Shown in pieces: positions 32,711 to 44,090 of a stretch of 64,000 bases of DNA. Numbering within the stretch: position 1 is the stretch's first letter; every line of letters begins with the position of its first letter. The notes under the pieces were generated by a model. That model worked only from the letters and a program-made list of their open reading frames with translations, ran no database searches and was not told the DNA's origin. A program made the position numbers and the translations under genes. Source of the DNA: Adiantum capillus-veneris (Eukaryota; Streptophyta; Polypodiopsida; Polypodiales; Pteridaceae); the NCBI GenBank assembly GCA_014529385.2, contig CM043965.1, forward strand, positions 66,645,690-66,709,689, written 5' to 3'.

Positions 32711-33685
32711 ATGAAATCCAGTCTCTTTGTTTACTCCATCTACTTGAAAGAGTTAAATGATAAACACAGAACGGACATGTCTGAACTTGATAAAGAACGC
32801 CAAGATTTTCTCCACACTGATGCTGATTGCTTCTTTGAGGGCTTGCCAGGCGAGTTGCCCCCATCTTGTCCCGAGGATCACACCATTGATTTGATATCTA
32901 GAAGCACACCATCGAACCGGCCACCTTACCATGTTAGCCGAGCCCAAAATGAAGAGATTATGAACCAAGTGAAAGACCTTCTGGAAAAGGGTCTTATCCA
33001 GTCGAGTACTTCACCCTACCACTCTCCGGTGTTGTTGGTTTTAAAGAAAGACGGATCTTGGAGAATGTGCATTGATTACAGAGCTCTCAATAAAATCACC
33101 ATCAAGAACAGATTCTCGATTCCAAGGATCGATGATATTCTTGACCGACTTCAAGGATCCTTTTGTTTCAGCAGAATTGATTTGAAAATCGTATATCATC
33201 AGATCCGAATCGCGCCGGGAGATATCTATAAGATAGCCTTTCAGACGAGCTTTGGTTTGTATGAATTTTTGGTGATGCCTTTTGGCCTTACCAATGCTCC
33301 AGCGACTTTCAACCGAATGATGGATAGGATTTTCAGAGAGTATAGATCATTTGTTGGCACTTTCTTTGATGACATTATAGTCTTCTCCAAAGATGAAGCA
33401 GAACATAGACACCATATGCTACAGGTCTTTCAGGCATTGCAAGATCACAAGCTAGTTATCAATGCCAAAAAGAGTAAATTTTTCCTGCCAGAGATACATT
33501 TTTTGGGACATATCGTCTCAGCAGCTGGAGTACAGATGGACCCGGCCAAGATTGAGACTATACATGATTGGCATTATTTGAAGAATGTTCATGAAGTTAG
33601 AAGCTTCTTGGGCTTGTGTTCTTACTACCGACGGTTCATTCGAAAGTTTGCAGAGGTAGCTTCCCCTTTGCACATTCTGACATAG
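32711..33685 (+). pseudogene. Gypsy-D reverse transcriptase
   Basis: Frame open for 324 codons. Motifs in order: [59 protein letters not shown], catalytic FFDDIIVFS, INAKKSKFF, FLGHIVSAAGV and FLGLCSYYRRFI. All catalytic aspartates are present. It is the best preserved pol domain in the window; a TAG at 33683-33685 separates it from RNase H. Confidence 0.92.
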
Positions 33686-34130
33686 AAAGGAGTCCCTTTC
33701 TCGTGGGGACCCACAGAGGTGACTGCCTTTCAGACACTGAAAGAAAAATTGACTACTGGACCAGTATTGACTTTGCCGGATTTGCAAAAGTCATTTAAAG
33801 TATATTGTGATGCTCGTGGTCATAGTCTGGGAGCAGTCTTAATCCAAGAAGGCCATGTGGATGCCTATGAAAGCCGAAGGTTTTCAAGGCCAGAATTGAC
33901 AGCATAGATCTATGAGAAGGAGCTTTTGGCAGTGATCCATGCTCTTACTCAGTGGCGACATTACTTACTCGAAGCCGATTTTACGGTCTTCACTGATCAT
34001 CAGAGTTTATGCTACTTCTTGTCACAGAAGCAACTTTCAGAAAAGCAGATGCAGTCGGCTAATATCTTATCACAGTTTCACTTCCAGATTGTCCATGTTC
34101 AGGGAGGAGGAGAACTTGGTGGCAGATGTT
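33686..34130 (+). pseudogene. Gypsy-D RNase H
   Basis: Same frame as the RT: WGPTEVTAFQTLKEKL, VYCDARGHSLGAVL, YEKELLAVIHALTQWRHYL and FTDHQSLCYF. A TAG at 33905-33907 interrupts it. A frame change near 34105 moves the reading to frame 3 just before the VADVLSRKP motif. Confidence 0.88.
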
Positions 34131-35250
34131 TTGTCTCGGAAGCCGCTAGTCTTGGCTATTTCCGCAATTCATCATCGAAGCTTCGAGGACATGGTTGCTC
34201 AGTACGCCACAGATCCGGATTTTTCATATGTATTCACTCGAATACAAAATGGGGAGGTAGTAGCGGGATATTCCATACGGGATGGGTACTTGATGAAGAA
34301 AACAATGTTGTGTGTTACACAGCCGTTGAGGGAAAAGGTTCTGAGTGAGTGCCATTGTCCGCCTTCTACGGGTCACCGCGGCATCGACACCACCTTGAAA
34401 GGTGTGGAGCGTTACTTCTTTTGGACGAGACTCAAGAAAGATGTGGACGACTTTGTACCCAGTTGCTTGGTATGCCAAAAGGTCAATTTTGACAGGCATA
34501 AAGCACAGGGATTGTTACAGCCTTTACGCACCAACCGTCCCTGGGAAAGTATTGCTATGGATTTCGGTTTTGATCTCCCGAAGGCACAGAGTGGGCATGA
34601 TGGCATTTGGAGTGTCATTGACAGATTTAGCAAACAAGCTAACTTCATTCCAGTGAAGAAAACAGTCAAGCCAGATCATTTAGCGAGACTGTTCATTGCA
34701 CAGATTTTCAGATTACATGGCATGCCTGAGATAATAGTCTCTGACAGAGATCCCTGGTTCACGAGTTTGTTTTGGAAGGCTATTTGGGAGAACATTGGCA
34801 CAGGGTTGCAGTTCTCATCATCTTTCCACCTGCAGACAGATGGGCAATCTGAGATTGCAAATTCAGTCGTACTGGATTTATTGAAGTCTTACATTTCTGA
34901 TCAGAAGACTCAATGGGAATTTTCTTTACATTGGTGGAATTTTCCTACAATAACACGATCCACTCTTCGACGGGGAAGGCGCCATCTGAGATCATTGAAG
35001 GTGCTTCGAAGGTTCCACCCTTCCTTAGCATGAAAGATAAAATTTTTGAAGCCGACCAGTACACGAGGATCTTGGACACTGCATGTGCCAAGGTCTAGGA
35101 GGCTTTAGCAAAATCTCAGGAACGACACAAGAAGGCAGCAGATCGACACTGTCACGATTTGAAATTAAAGGAAGACGATTGGTTGCTCTATGTTTTGAGA
35201 AGGCCCGCCTAAGAAAGAAAAAAGGGAAAGGAGCGGCTTTTTTCAAAGCT
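34110..35250 (+). pseudogene. Gypsy-D integrase
   Basis: Zinc-binding N-terminus (TGHRGIDTTLKGV, then CLVCQK), catalytic core (WSVIDRFSKQANFIPV, IIVSDRDPWFTS, QTDGQSEIAN) and C-terminal module. The D,D,E core residues can be followed (D in SVIDRF, D in VSDRD, E in QSEIAN). Frame changes near 34920 and stops at 35096-35098 and near 35210 disrupt the C-terminal half. Confidence 0.88.
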
Positions 35251-35254
35251 TAGC

Positions 35255-35620
35255 ATGAGGTACTATGGCCCTTTCCAGATAAAAGAAAAGATAAATGATG
35301 TCTCCTTTAGACTGAAGCTGCCCGATACTCGGAAGATTCACAATGCATTTAATGTGAGTCTATTGAAGCCTTTTAAAGGCGATGTGGTCGAAGATGGGGA
35401 GCCAGATGAGCAACCTGAAGTGGAGGAAAGCGAGGAGATACTCCTTCCAGAACAGATATTGGCACACAAGGACAGAAAGATAAAAGGTAAAGTGATTAGG
35501 CGGTTCTTAGTTAAGTTCAAGAACTATCCTGCATTGGATGAGAAGTGGATGGAGGAGGAGGACCTGGCAGATACTCCTCAGATTTTGGAACTTTACCTTG
35601 AAGCATTCGGTTTAGCATAA
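35255..35620 (+). pseudogene. Gypsy-D integrase C-terminus and chromodomain
   Basis: MRYYGPFQIKEKIN is the GPF module. It is followed by HNAFNVSLLKPF and, after an acidic linker, LLPEQILAHKDRKIKGKVIR and KFKNYPALDEKWMEEEDL, matching chromovirus chromodomains. The frame is open to a TAA at 35618-35620. Confidence 0.82.
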
Positions 35621-36189
35621 TCTACTCCGATAGAACCCCGATTTTAGCAAGGGTGAATCTAGTGCAGCGGGTCACCCACTCCTTTGTCAACGAATTACGC
35701 AGATTTTGAATAGAGTCATTGATGTCCCCTTTCGGTTTCAGGGATACTAAAGGGCCGAATAGTATTTTGCTAAATGACTTTATAACAAGAATTCTCGAAA
35801 ATAAAAATGATTGATTTGTACTTGACTTGTTTGAGTGCAAGAACTGAAAGACGAAATGACTGCAACATTTCGGTCTCATAAATCTATAGACATGATTGTA
35901 ATAAGGATTAGTTAATCGGGGCCCGGGCATCCCTAAGGTCCGGAATGGATCTAGATGCGATTACTAAATACGTTGCCGATTAATCATGGTCTGAGATTTG
36001 GAATGAATTTGTATGAGATTTGTCATGGGATGTCCTATGATGTCAAGTGATGTCCTGTGATGTGATTGTCGATTTGTACAAATGCTACATGTGCTGTCTC
36101 TAGTGCGTCCGTACTAATGGTAGTGTCTACTAAGATAGTTTATGTTCTCTGTCTGTTTTGTAGGCGTAATCGAGGGCGATTACAATTCT
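35621..36189 (+). other. Gypsy-D 3' untranslated region
   Basis: About 570 bases without coding signal, ending in the hairpin GTAATCG-AGGG-CGATTAC (36165-36182) that also occurs before the polypurine tract of LTR-F. Confidence 0.6.
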
Positions 36190-36203
36190 TTCAAGAGGGG
36201 GTA
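36190..36203 (+). promoter_or_regulatory. Gypsy-D polypurine tract
   Basis: TTCAAGAGGGGGTA directly before the 3' LTR start TGTCACAA. It primes plus-strand synthesis. Confidence 0.88.
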
Positions 36204-36235
36204 TGTCACAAACTGGTGACGTGGCAGGCCCCCGG

Positions 36236-36270
<35 letters not shown>

Positions 36271-36583
36271 GCTGACGTGGTAGCAGCCCGAAAAACGTGC
36301 CAAAAAACACGCTGACAGGTTGACGTGGCAGGCAGTACGGACTCTGCAATTTTCGCTGGTCATGGTGATGTGGCAGTGTATAGATGTCTGTAATTTGCGC
36401 TGGCTGCTTTTTGCTGGCAAATTTCGATTAAAGAGCTTTTTTTTTTTTCCGAGAAAAAGATCCTTCTATTAGTTAATGAAAGCTGCCCATAGGGCTACAT
36501 CCACCTCTGCAAGAGAGGGCTACAACAAACATGATGGGGAGACTCTCCCAATGAAAAAACAGCATATATACAATGGGGCTAAA

Positions 36584-39500
36584 TCAAGAGATGGGAGGAG
36601 GGAAAAGCCACACAGGTGGACAATAGTGCCATCTGAGCACCCCCTGGACCATGGAGTAAAACGGCCCAGGGCGCCAGAGACGAAGGAAAGCCTCGCGGCG
36701 CTCCCGCATGCGGTCGGAGCTGCCCTGTAGTCCCTCAAGCTGTCCTCTGAGAGTGTGGATCAGCTCTAGCCAAAAGTCACGAACAGTCTCCGCTGGTGGT
36801 ACAGGGCGAGCCTCAAAGATGCGGAAACAACGGGCCCGCCAGATGAACCAGAGAGCTAGGCCGCTGATGAGCTCCCAACACTCCGCTCTCTCACTGCTCC
36901 ACTCCTGTGGAGTAAGGTTTGTAGCAGGCTGGAGTGTAGGTCGACCCCCCTGTATCACTATCATCCTGCTGGTGGAAGATAGCTCAAACTGAAGTGCCGG
37001 GCCCGTGAGGGTGGACCAAGCTGCCGCCCCCCAAGTGTACTGTCGAGCCGTGGAGAGGGCAGGCATCAGCCGAAGAACTCGTAGCCACACCTGCTGGGCC
37101 GAGGGGCAGTCCCAAAGACAGTGTCGCTGACTCTCCACCAACTGGTCACAGGCTGTACATGCGGCCGAGAGACCACTATGTACAAGCCAGCTCCCTACTG
37201 CTGTGGCTCTGTGTGCAACCAACCACTGGAACAAGGTGACGCGCCTCGGCTGTCTGGAGTCCCACAGCCTCTGCCAAAAAGCTGCCAAGAACTCAACTGT
37301 GAGACCCTCCTCCTGCCAATGACGTGCTGCAGCGGGGCGGGCCTCTCTTTGTGCTGCAAGTATATGACGTCCAAGCCGAACAGTGTACTGAAAGAAAGGG
37401 ACTCCTGGGCGGTCTGCAGAAGAGAATGGGTCCCTCCATAGCCACTCACCAGGATCCCACTATACTCGTGCCAGTGGACAACACTCCCAAGCCCATAGCC
37501 TCCAGTGTCCTGTCTCAAGAGCTGCTGGGTCAGGGTCTATGACGCAAGTCCTCCCACAGATGCCCACAACTCAGATCCTCTGGAAACAACACTCTGCTAC
37601 CTGCGGGGCCTCTACTGCAACTCTCTGTAATCGTCCCCCACCTTGAAGCTCGAAGAACAGGGCTGGGACAGTCTCTGAGCAAGCCCTGACTGAAATGAGA
37701 ACCTCCAGTCGTGTGAAGGCTCCCATCCACCGGGGTGCTACTGGCTCGAGAGGCGTGAGCCAATCAGCTGGAACTGACTCTGAGATGTCCTGACACATGC
37801 TCTGAACCCCTCTCATGCCCTGTAGCTGGACAACCTGCACCTCCTCTGACAAACCTGTGAACTCTAGCCAGTCACCTAGAGAGCGCGCTGGACCTGCTGC
37901 CATGGGACCCCAAGAAACATGAGGCCTACTCCCGACCAAGTGGCCTCTCTGAGTGCTAACCATGGGGTTCCAGACGAGGGGCTGCCGTAGGCGCTCCTCC
38001 GTGCACGTCGGCTGCCGCTGCTCTAGGCCACGCCGCAATAGCTCCCAAGAACGAAGCAAACTCACAGCGAATCGGTCCTCCAGTCTCCTGCTCAAACCAA
38101 CTCGGCGCAACTCTGGAAAGATCCATCTGGTCGAAGGTTGCCAAGGGCCTCCTGACTGAGGCACCCTGGCACGAAGCCTTTGCAACAAGAACTCCTTCCA
38201 GGGCTCCTCGCCTGGAAGAAGTCATCTAACGACGAACTTCCCAAGAAGGGCTCTGCTCTGCTGTGCTGGATCAATGATCCCAAGCCCTCCCTGAGAACAA
38301 GGAAGTGTGATGACCGACCAAGCCACCTTGGCTCGGGCAATCTGAGTGTCGCGACCAGACCAAAGGAAGTTCCTGATCAACCTCTCTACCTGGCTGATGC
38401 AAGAACTCGAGAAGATCCAGCAAGAAGTGATGTACCACATAGTCGCCAATAACACCTGGTTGGCAACTACTACTCTACCAGCCAGCGAAAGTCGTGCTGA
38501 GCTCCAATGTAACAGCTTTCTCCTGATGGACAGGAGAAGAGGAGCAATCTGCTGCTCGGGGGACAAATCCAAACCAACCTGACAACCCAAGTACCGAACT
38601 GCAGTCCCTGGAGGAATCCACCTGAAACCCTCTCCCGGCATCCAATCTGGCACAGGAGCACTACCAACTGAGAAAGCCACTGTCTTTCTCCAGTTGATCA
38701 GTGCGCCCGATGCACAGCAGAAGGTCTCCAAGGCCTGCCCACATCTGTGTAAATTGGCCTCCTGGCCCTCTAAGTACAAGGCTGAGTCGTCGGCAAACTC
38801 AGCGTCCAGAAGCTCATCTCCCCGTATAGGGAGTGCTAAGCCCCTCAAACCAACCTGCTGTGACACCAAAAATCTGCTCATTGCCTCCGCATAGAACAGA
38901 AAGAGAAAGGGGGCAAGAGGACAACCCTGTCTGACCGATCGTGTGAGCATGAAGCGCTCACCTCTACCTCCTGCCAAAAGCACCTGACTGTGGGCCTGCC
39001 TGTACAAAGCTGACACCCCTCTGATCCAAGCCTCTGAGAAGCCCATCCTACGTAGCGTGCCCTCTAGAAAGTCCCAGTCAACTCTGTCGTATGCCTTCTC
39101 AAAATCGAGAAGAAGAATCACAAGGTCCTCCCCACGGAGCCGTGCAAGGGCAGAAGCCTCCCAAAAAGTGAAGATGTTGTCAAGGATACTGCGTTCCTTG
39201 ACAAAACCTGTCTGAGTCCCATGTATAAGGCACTCCAAAAGTGGCTGAATCCTCAAACTCAGAGCCTTGGCAAGAATTTTGTAGGCTGAGTTGAGAATGG
39301 TGATGGGACGCCACTGTCGAATCTCATCCAAGGAGCCACCCTCCTTTGGAATGAGGTAGATCAGGCCCTCACTCATGCTATCCGGCATCACTCCTGTGTG
39401 TAGAATGTACTGAAAGGCACTACAAAGATCTGGGCCAAGCAGGTCCCAGTACTCCAAGAACAAGGTGAAAGTCAGCCCATCCTCACCTGGACAGCTACCA

Positions 39501-40936
39501 CGAGGGAGGGCCCTGAGGGCCGTGTGCAGCTCCTCAAGCTGAAGAGGTAACTCAAGCCTCTGCCGCATCTCCTCAGTCACAAGACAAGGCATCTGTGCCC
39601 AGACCTGCTCCCTGCATGCATCCTGTCTCTCTGACTCGGGCTCAGCCGACAGTAGCTCACGGTAAAAGTCAGTAGCAACTGCACGCATATCCTCTGGCTC
39701 ACAGACAACTGACCCATCGGGTCTCCTCAACTGATTGACCTTGGCGTGCGAGTGCCGAGGTCCCACTGTCTCAAAAAAAACACCTGTCACTCTGTCACCC
39801 ACCTGAGTCCACTGAGATGCCTGTCGGTGGAAGGCAAACTCATGGCGCCTCTCCTCTGTGCAAGCAAGCTCCTGTCGAGCCTGCTGTAGCTGCTCCTCCA
39901 ACCATGGACTGTCTGGATGCTACTCCTGCATCCTCTGTAGTGAAGCAATGCCTCGTCTGAGACGCTGCTCCTCCTCTCTCGCTGCAGCCCGTCGAGCCAA
40001 AGACTCCTGGAGAAAGAAGTGGCTAAGCTGAGCTAGGCCTGAGGCCACTCTGTCTGCAGGTGGAGCCTGGCTGTCCATGCCCTCTGTCCATAGAGCCTCG
40101 ACCCTCTCTCTGAGTGCTGAGTCCAACAAGACCCGCTCTGGGATGTGAAGCATCGTGCTCCCACTTCTCTGCCTGTCTGCCACTGTGAGGATCACTGGTG
40201 CATGGTCCGAGAAGGATGTCCCTGCCAGGATGCCCACTGATCCCCCCAAGTCACTGAAGTGGTCACTAGTGTAGAAGCGATCTATGCGCGATAGATTCAC
40301 TCCTCCCACTCTGCGTTCCGATCTAGAGAAGGCAAGACTCTCTGGAGGCCTCACAAAGCCAGAATGCTGCCATGTATCCGAGACCCTCAACGTCATACAA
40401 AACCTCTCCCAAGCTGCTAACTCGACTCCATGCAAAGTAGCATGGCTGCCTCCGATCCTGTCAGAAGGGTCCTCCAACATGTTGAAGTCCCCTCCTACAC
40501 ACCACTGGTCAACCTGTGGCAAAGACTCAACAATCTGTGACCAAAACTCTGCACGAGCACTCGCCACATTGGGCGCATAGATGTTCAGGAAACCCACAAG
40601 GCTACCCTGAACCTGCATAGTAATCCACTGAGCCCTGCCTGGTACAATAATCCCTCTGCCCACAATGGCCTGCTGTAATGAGTCCGCAATAGTCATACAT
40701 ACCCCACCCTGGATGCCTCCAGGTCCAAAAGCAGCTTACCAAAAGGTATCATAGCGTCCACGCAAGATCTGACCACATCGCCGAATGCGGCTCTCAGACA
40801 AATGGTGCTCCTGAAGCATAAGGAGATCAATCTCTCCTCCCACAAGGCAACGCTGAAGCTCCTGACGCAATCGGCCCCGCTGTCACTGAAACTGGGGCCC
40901 ACCTAGTCCCTGCACGTTCCACGAGACGATCCTCAT
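36584..40936 (-). pseudogene. LINE-A ORF2: endonuclease, RT and zf-RVT
   Basis: One reading frame of about 1,450 codons. The endonuclease begins MRIVSWNVQGLG, with LQEHHL, GGDFNMLEDPSDR and SFSDHAPVIL. The RT has PGEDGLTFTLF, RPITILNSAYK, LLLDFEKAYDRVDWDFL, SVRQGCPLAPFLF, catalytic AEFADDSALYL and SLAGRVVVANQVL. The C-terminal zf-RVT module (FQWLVAHRA, CTACDQLVES with later H and C) lies near 37220-37100. Nicks target DNA and copies the RNA in place. Six in-frame stops are present (40883-40885, 40736-40738, 39920-39922, 38222-38224, 37571-37573, 37460-37462) but no frameshift was found. The start overlaps the ORF1 stop as ATGA. Confidence 0.9.
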
Positions 40937-42838
40937 GGGGAGCGAGAGAGAACAGATGCTGCCGTAGCAGCAAGATGAGCTATCTTCGAAGCAGGCTTGG
41001 ATGGGGAGTAATCCGCATCCGAGCGTCCTCTAGATAGACGAGACTGCAGTGAGTGCCTGGTCCAAGCCCAAGTAGAGCGAGCCGTGCGTAAAGCAACCTC
41101 CTCTGTCCAGGAGTCCTCATGAATGAATACATAGCAAGGCAAACACTGCGTATCAGCAAAAAAGTACACCACAATGTGTCTACATCCTGCAGAATCTGGG
41201 GGTGTCACCGCAAACTTGGCCAGTGGCCACAAAGTCTGCAGCAAATCTGTAATGCCAAGTTCTCCCATGTGGTGAGAGAACTCGAGAACCTGTGTATGCA
41301 ACCATCCCACCACTGAGTCGAGGGACCACTCTGTCTCAGTCCTGCCACATAGGGGGAAGGAGAAACCAACTGCTGAGTCCAAGGCCTCTGTCCCCCTAGC
41401 GGCGAGGAACAAAGCGTGGACTCTGAAGCAGGCTGCCTCGTGGTCTGCTGCGGAATCGCCAAGAAAACGAGTAAACCCGTAATCGAAGAAATCCCAGCGG
41501 CGTCGGAGGTCAAAGCTCGTCAAACCACGAGGGATAGCTGCAAGAGGAGAAGTCTGAATCTGCAATGGGGGCCGCATGAAGGGCTGACCCTCTCTCGCTA
41601 GGCGACTCGTGGCGAAGGCGCTGCCAAGAGATCTCCTGGCCGCCGGCAAGGGTCCAGTCTCCCGAGCCGACTGTGGTACTGAAGCAGGAGGAGGGGGAGA
41701 AGGGGCTGGGGGGGGCGGGCGAGAGGAGAAGCGGGGTGGGGCGGCAGAGATATGGGGGGGGCGAGGTGGGGAGTGAGCGGTAGCAGAGGGCGGGGGAGGG
41801 CATGAGGAGGAGGAGGGGAGATCGGAAGGCGGAGCGGCTGGCGAGGGTGAAGCGGAGGCAGTGGCTGGCGTAGGGGGCTCCTCCTGCTCAAGAGGACCAA
41901 AGCGGTTCCCCGTGGGAACCCACTGCTGCTGAGTAGGCACCTGGGGGCCACTCTGAGTGCCAGGCTGTCGCTGTGGCCCCCGGCGTCGACGGCCACGGGC
42001 CTGCTGCCACCCCTCCTCCGCTGGAGCCCCAGGCTCGGAGGGTGGCGCTGAATCTGTGCTCTGTGTCGCTGGCTGTGGCTGCGGCCCAGCCTTGGCAGGC
42101 TGGGGCTAAGGCTGGGGTGCGGGTCGTGGTCTCCTCCGTGGACAGGCCTTCGCTAGGTGGCCCATCTGTCTGCAAATGAAGCATTGGTTCGGGAGACCCG
42201 AGTACTCCACACTCTGTCTAAACCAACCCCCACTCACCCGAGGCAGAAGGATGACCTTCGGGAGCGTGTGGGTATCTCTGACCAAAACTCGAACTGAAGG
42301 GATGCCAGCCGCCTTGGCAGCTACTAATGCTGCCGTACGAGGTGTCTCCAGGACAGTTCCGATGGCGGAGCCAATCCTGGAGAGAAGTGGAAGGTACTCC
42401 CTCCGTAAACCCGGAAAGCGGACTGAGATGGGGATGTCCGCCTCCTCTACTAGCACATCCGAAGACGAGTCAAAACCATGTCGCCACTGTCGAAAGTGGG
42501 CGCGTGATGCTCGGATGGCCAATGGACTCATAGCTATGACCTTGGAGGCCATCTTGGAAGTCTCGAACTCAATCTGGTAGTACCCCCGTCCGAGAATCTG
42601 GACATCCAAGATCTTGCCCACCTCTGCGAGGAGGTGGGCCTGGAGAAGGTCTCGCAGCTCTCCTCTGCTGGGACGAGTGCCGAGAACCTTGCAGATGACA
42701 GAAGTCGCCTGCAAGCGTTCTACCTCTGTGGCAAGGCTCGCTTGCTCTGCCGGCGTAAGAGCAAGTCGAATGGTGGGCTCAGCGGTCGGGCGAGGGGGCT
42801 TCATTGGAGTCCCTCTGCGGTGGAGCATGAGCCGCCAT
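40933..42838 (-). pseudogene. LINE-A ORF1: RRM-like, CCHC, Pro-rich, C-terminal domain
   Basis: RNA-binding ORF1 protein. The likely start is the ATG at 42838, because the LINE-B copy keeps the same start (45906) and MA..AP.QRDS.EAPS sequence; a one-base loss near 42785 then shifts LINE-A into the frame read from 42780 on. Order: DUF4283-like domain (GRGYYQIEFETSKMA, VEEADIPISVRFPGL), CCHC knuckle CFICRQMGHLAKACP near 42150, a Pro/Ser-rich stretch of about 140 residues, and a conserved C-terminal domain (WDFFDYGFTRFLGD, FRVHALFLAARGTEAL, GFSFPLCGR). A TAG at 42106-42108 breaks it just after the knuckle. It ends in TGA at 40933-40935, inside the ORF2 start. Confidence 0.85.
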
Positions 42839-43080
42839 CTGTGTCTGCTACTGGTAAAGAAAAGGCGGAGGATCGTCGACCAAAGAAAGGGGGGGAAGAC
42901 CTGTTGGACCGAGCACGTCAAAGGTGTTGGCGACGCCCGTCAAGCAAGAATGGAGAGGGAGAAGGCTAACGGTAAAAAGCAAGCGAGGGGGGCGGACAGT
43001 GGGAGGGGGCGGGCTGGCGAGGTTGACTGCGGGAGCTGCTTCGGGCTGGCTGGGCAGCAGGCAGCAACGGGGGGTAGCGC

Positions 43081-43117
<37 letters not shown>

Positions 43118-43313
43118 GAGGGGCAGGGAGAGCTGGCTGAGCTGGGCAGCGGGCAGCTGCGGGCTGCCAGTGCAGCGGACAGCAGCAGGGGTAGCGCGAG
43201 GGGAAGGGGGCAGCGCGAGGTGGACAAGCGGGAGAGCAGCGCGAGGGAGTGAGGGAGGGCGATGGCGCAAGGGGGGAGAGGTGCGAGCAGCAGCGAGCCT
43301 CCACTTGTAAATT
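42839..43313 (-). other. LINE-A 5' leader with poly-G tract
   Basis: Untranslated leader on the minus strand, C-rich in the element sense, with a plus-strand run of about 33 G at 43084-43116. The distal end GCTCGCTGCTGCTC and TTGCGCCATCGCC are shared with LINE-B. Probably carries the internal promoter. Confidence 0.6.
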
Positions 43314-43668
43314 GATTAAAGAGCTTTTGGGCATAATGCTTTTGAGTTGAGATACTTTTAAGTTATTTTTAACTGATTTTGGGGCTCTCTCTTGGGCATC
43401 CCTTGTAAGGATAAATAAGTCTATTTGGCCCTCATTACTCAGAGGATCTGGACGCAGAGTGTGAGTGTGGGTTCCCGCAGACTCCCTTGTACTTTGCACA
43501 CAGATTAATGTAAAAAGAAATACCAAAAGGGGCGCCAGTCTTTGGGGCCAATTACCTCTTGGCACGGAACTACACCGGGCCGTGTCTCTTTTGTAGATTG
43601 TTTTAAAGTGAATCTTTGTTGTGTCACTGTAGAATCTAACTTGGGGTGTTCAAGTTTGTGACTATTGC

Positions 43669-44090
43669 TCTGCATGAGGTAAGGACTCCACCGAATGTGA
43701 CCAAAACTCAGCTCGTGCACTCGCATGGTTGGGTGCGTAATTGTTCAGGAAACCCACAAGGCAGCCATGTCTCTGCATAGTGACCCATTGGGCCCTGCCT
43801 GGCACATTGATGCCTCTGTCCCAATGGGGCCATGAATCCGCAATAGTCATACATACACCTCCCCGAATGCCACCAGGCCCAAAAGCAGCTAACCAAAAGG
43901 TCTCATAGCGACCACGCAAAATCTATCCACAACGCCTGATGCAGCTCTCAAACAAGTGATGCTCCTGGAGCATAGGCATATCAATCGCTCCACCCACAAG
44001 GCATCTCTGAAGCTCCTATGTAAGTCAACCTCTCTGACACAGAAACTGGGGTCCACCTAGCCCTTGCACATTACATGAGACTATACTCAT
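43669..44090 (-). pseudogene. LINE-B ORF2 start: endonuclease N-terminus
   Basis: Begins MSIVSCNVQGLGGPQF at 44090 and continues past ETFWLAAFGPGGIRGGVC to HSVESLPHAEQ at the Gypsy-D junction. The start overlaps the ORF1 stop (44087-44089) as ATGA, as in LINE-A. Some frame changes occur near 44030 and 43925. Confidence 0.8.

Larger units (their letters stand above)
36441..43313 (-). mobile_element. LINE-A: near full-length L1-like retrotransposon
   Basis: A 6.87-kb non-LTR element on the minus strand. It ends in a poly-A tail (plus-strand T run at 36437-36448) and is flanked by the 15-bp duplication GATTAAAGAGCTTTT (36426-36440 and 43314-43328). It has a G-rich 5' leader, ORF1 and ORF2. The empty site survives in the 5' LTR of Gypsy-D. 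It entered Gypsy-D after that element had already split LINE-B, a copy of its own family. Confidence 0.92.
30057..43663 (+). mobile_element. Gypsy-D: chromovirus with near-complete coding capacity
   Basis: Ty3/gypsy element with 5' LTR (30057-30627), primer-binding site, gag, protease, RT, RNase H, integrase, chromodomain, polypurine tract and 3' LTR. LINE-A splits the 3' LTR. The flanks ATTGT (30052-30056) and ATTGC (43664-43668) are a 5-bp duplication with one mismatch. Without LINE-A the element is about 6.7 kb. Stops and frameshifts in every domain make it inactive. Confidence 0.88.
36204..43663 (+). repeat. Gypsy-D 3' LTR, split by LINE-A
   Basis: LTR sequence at 36204-36440 and 43314-43663, interrupted by LINE-A with a 15-bp duplication. 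The left part has an expanded (CA)n at 36239-36267. The right part carries the shared LTR block at 43515-43550. The final bases GTGACT differ from the expected CTACA end of the 5' LTR, so the exact boundary is approximate. Confidence 0.82.

Noticed and set aside
32711-33685. Endogenous pararetrovirus
   Set aside because: The order RT-RNase H-integrase-chromodomain with LTRs and a 5-bp duplication is that of a Ty3/gypsy chromovirus; no movement protein is seen.
36437-36448. T run as a transcription terminator
   Set aside because: It is the poly-A tail of LINE-A seen on the opposite strand, next to its target duplication.
42634-43310. Long Gly/Arg-rich plus-strand frames
   Set aside because: They are antisense to LINE-A ORF1 and its C-rich leader with the poly-G tract.
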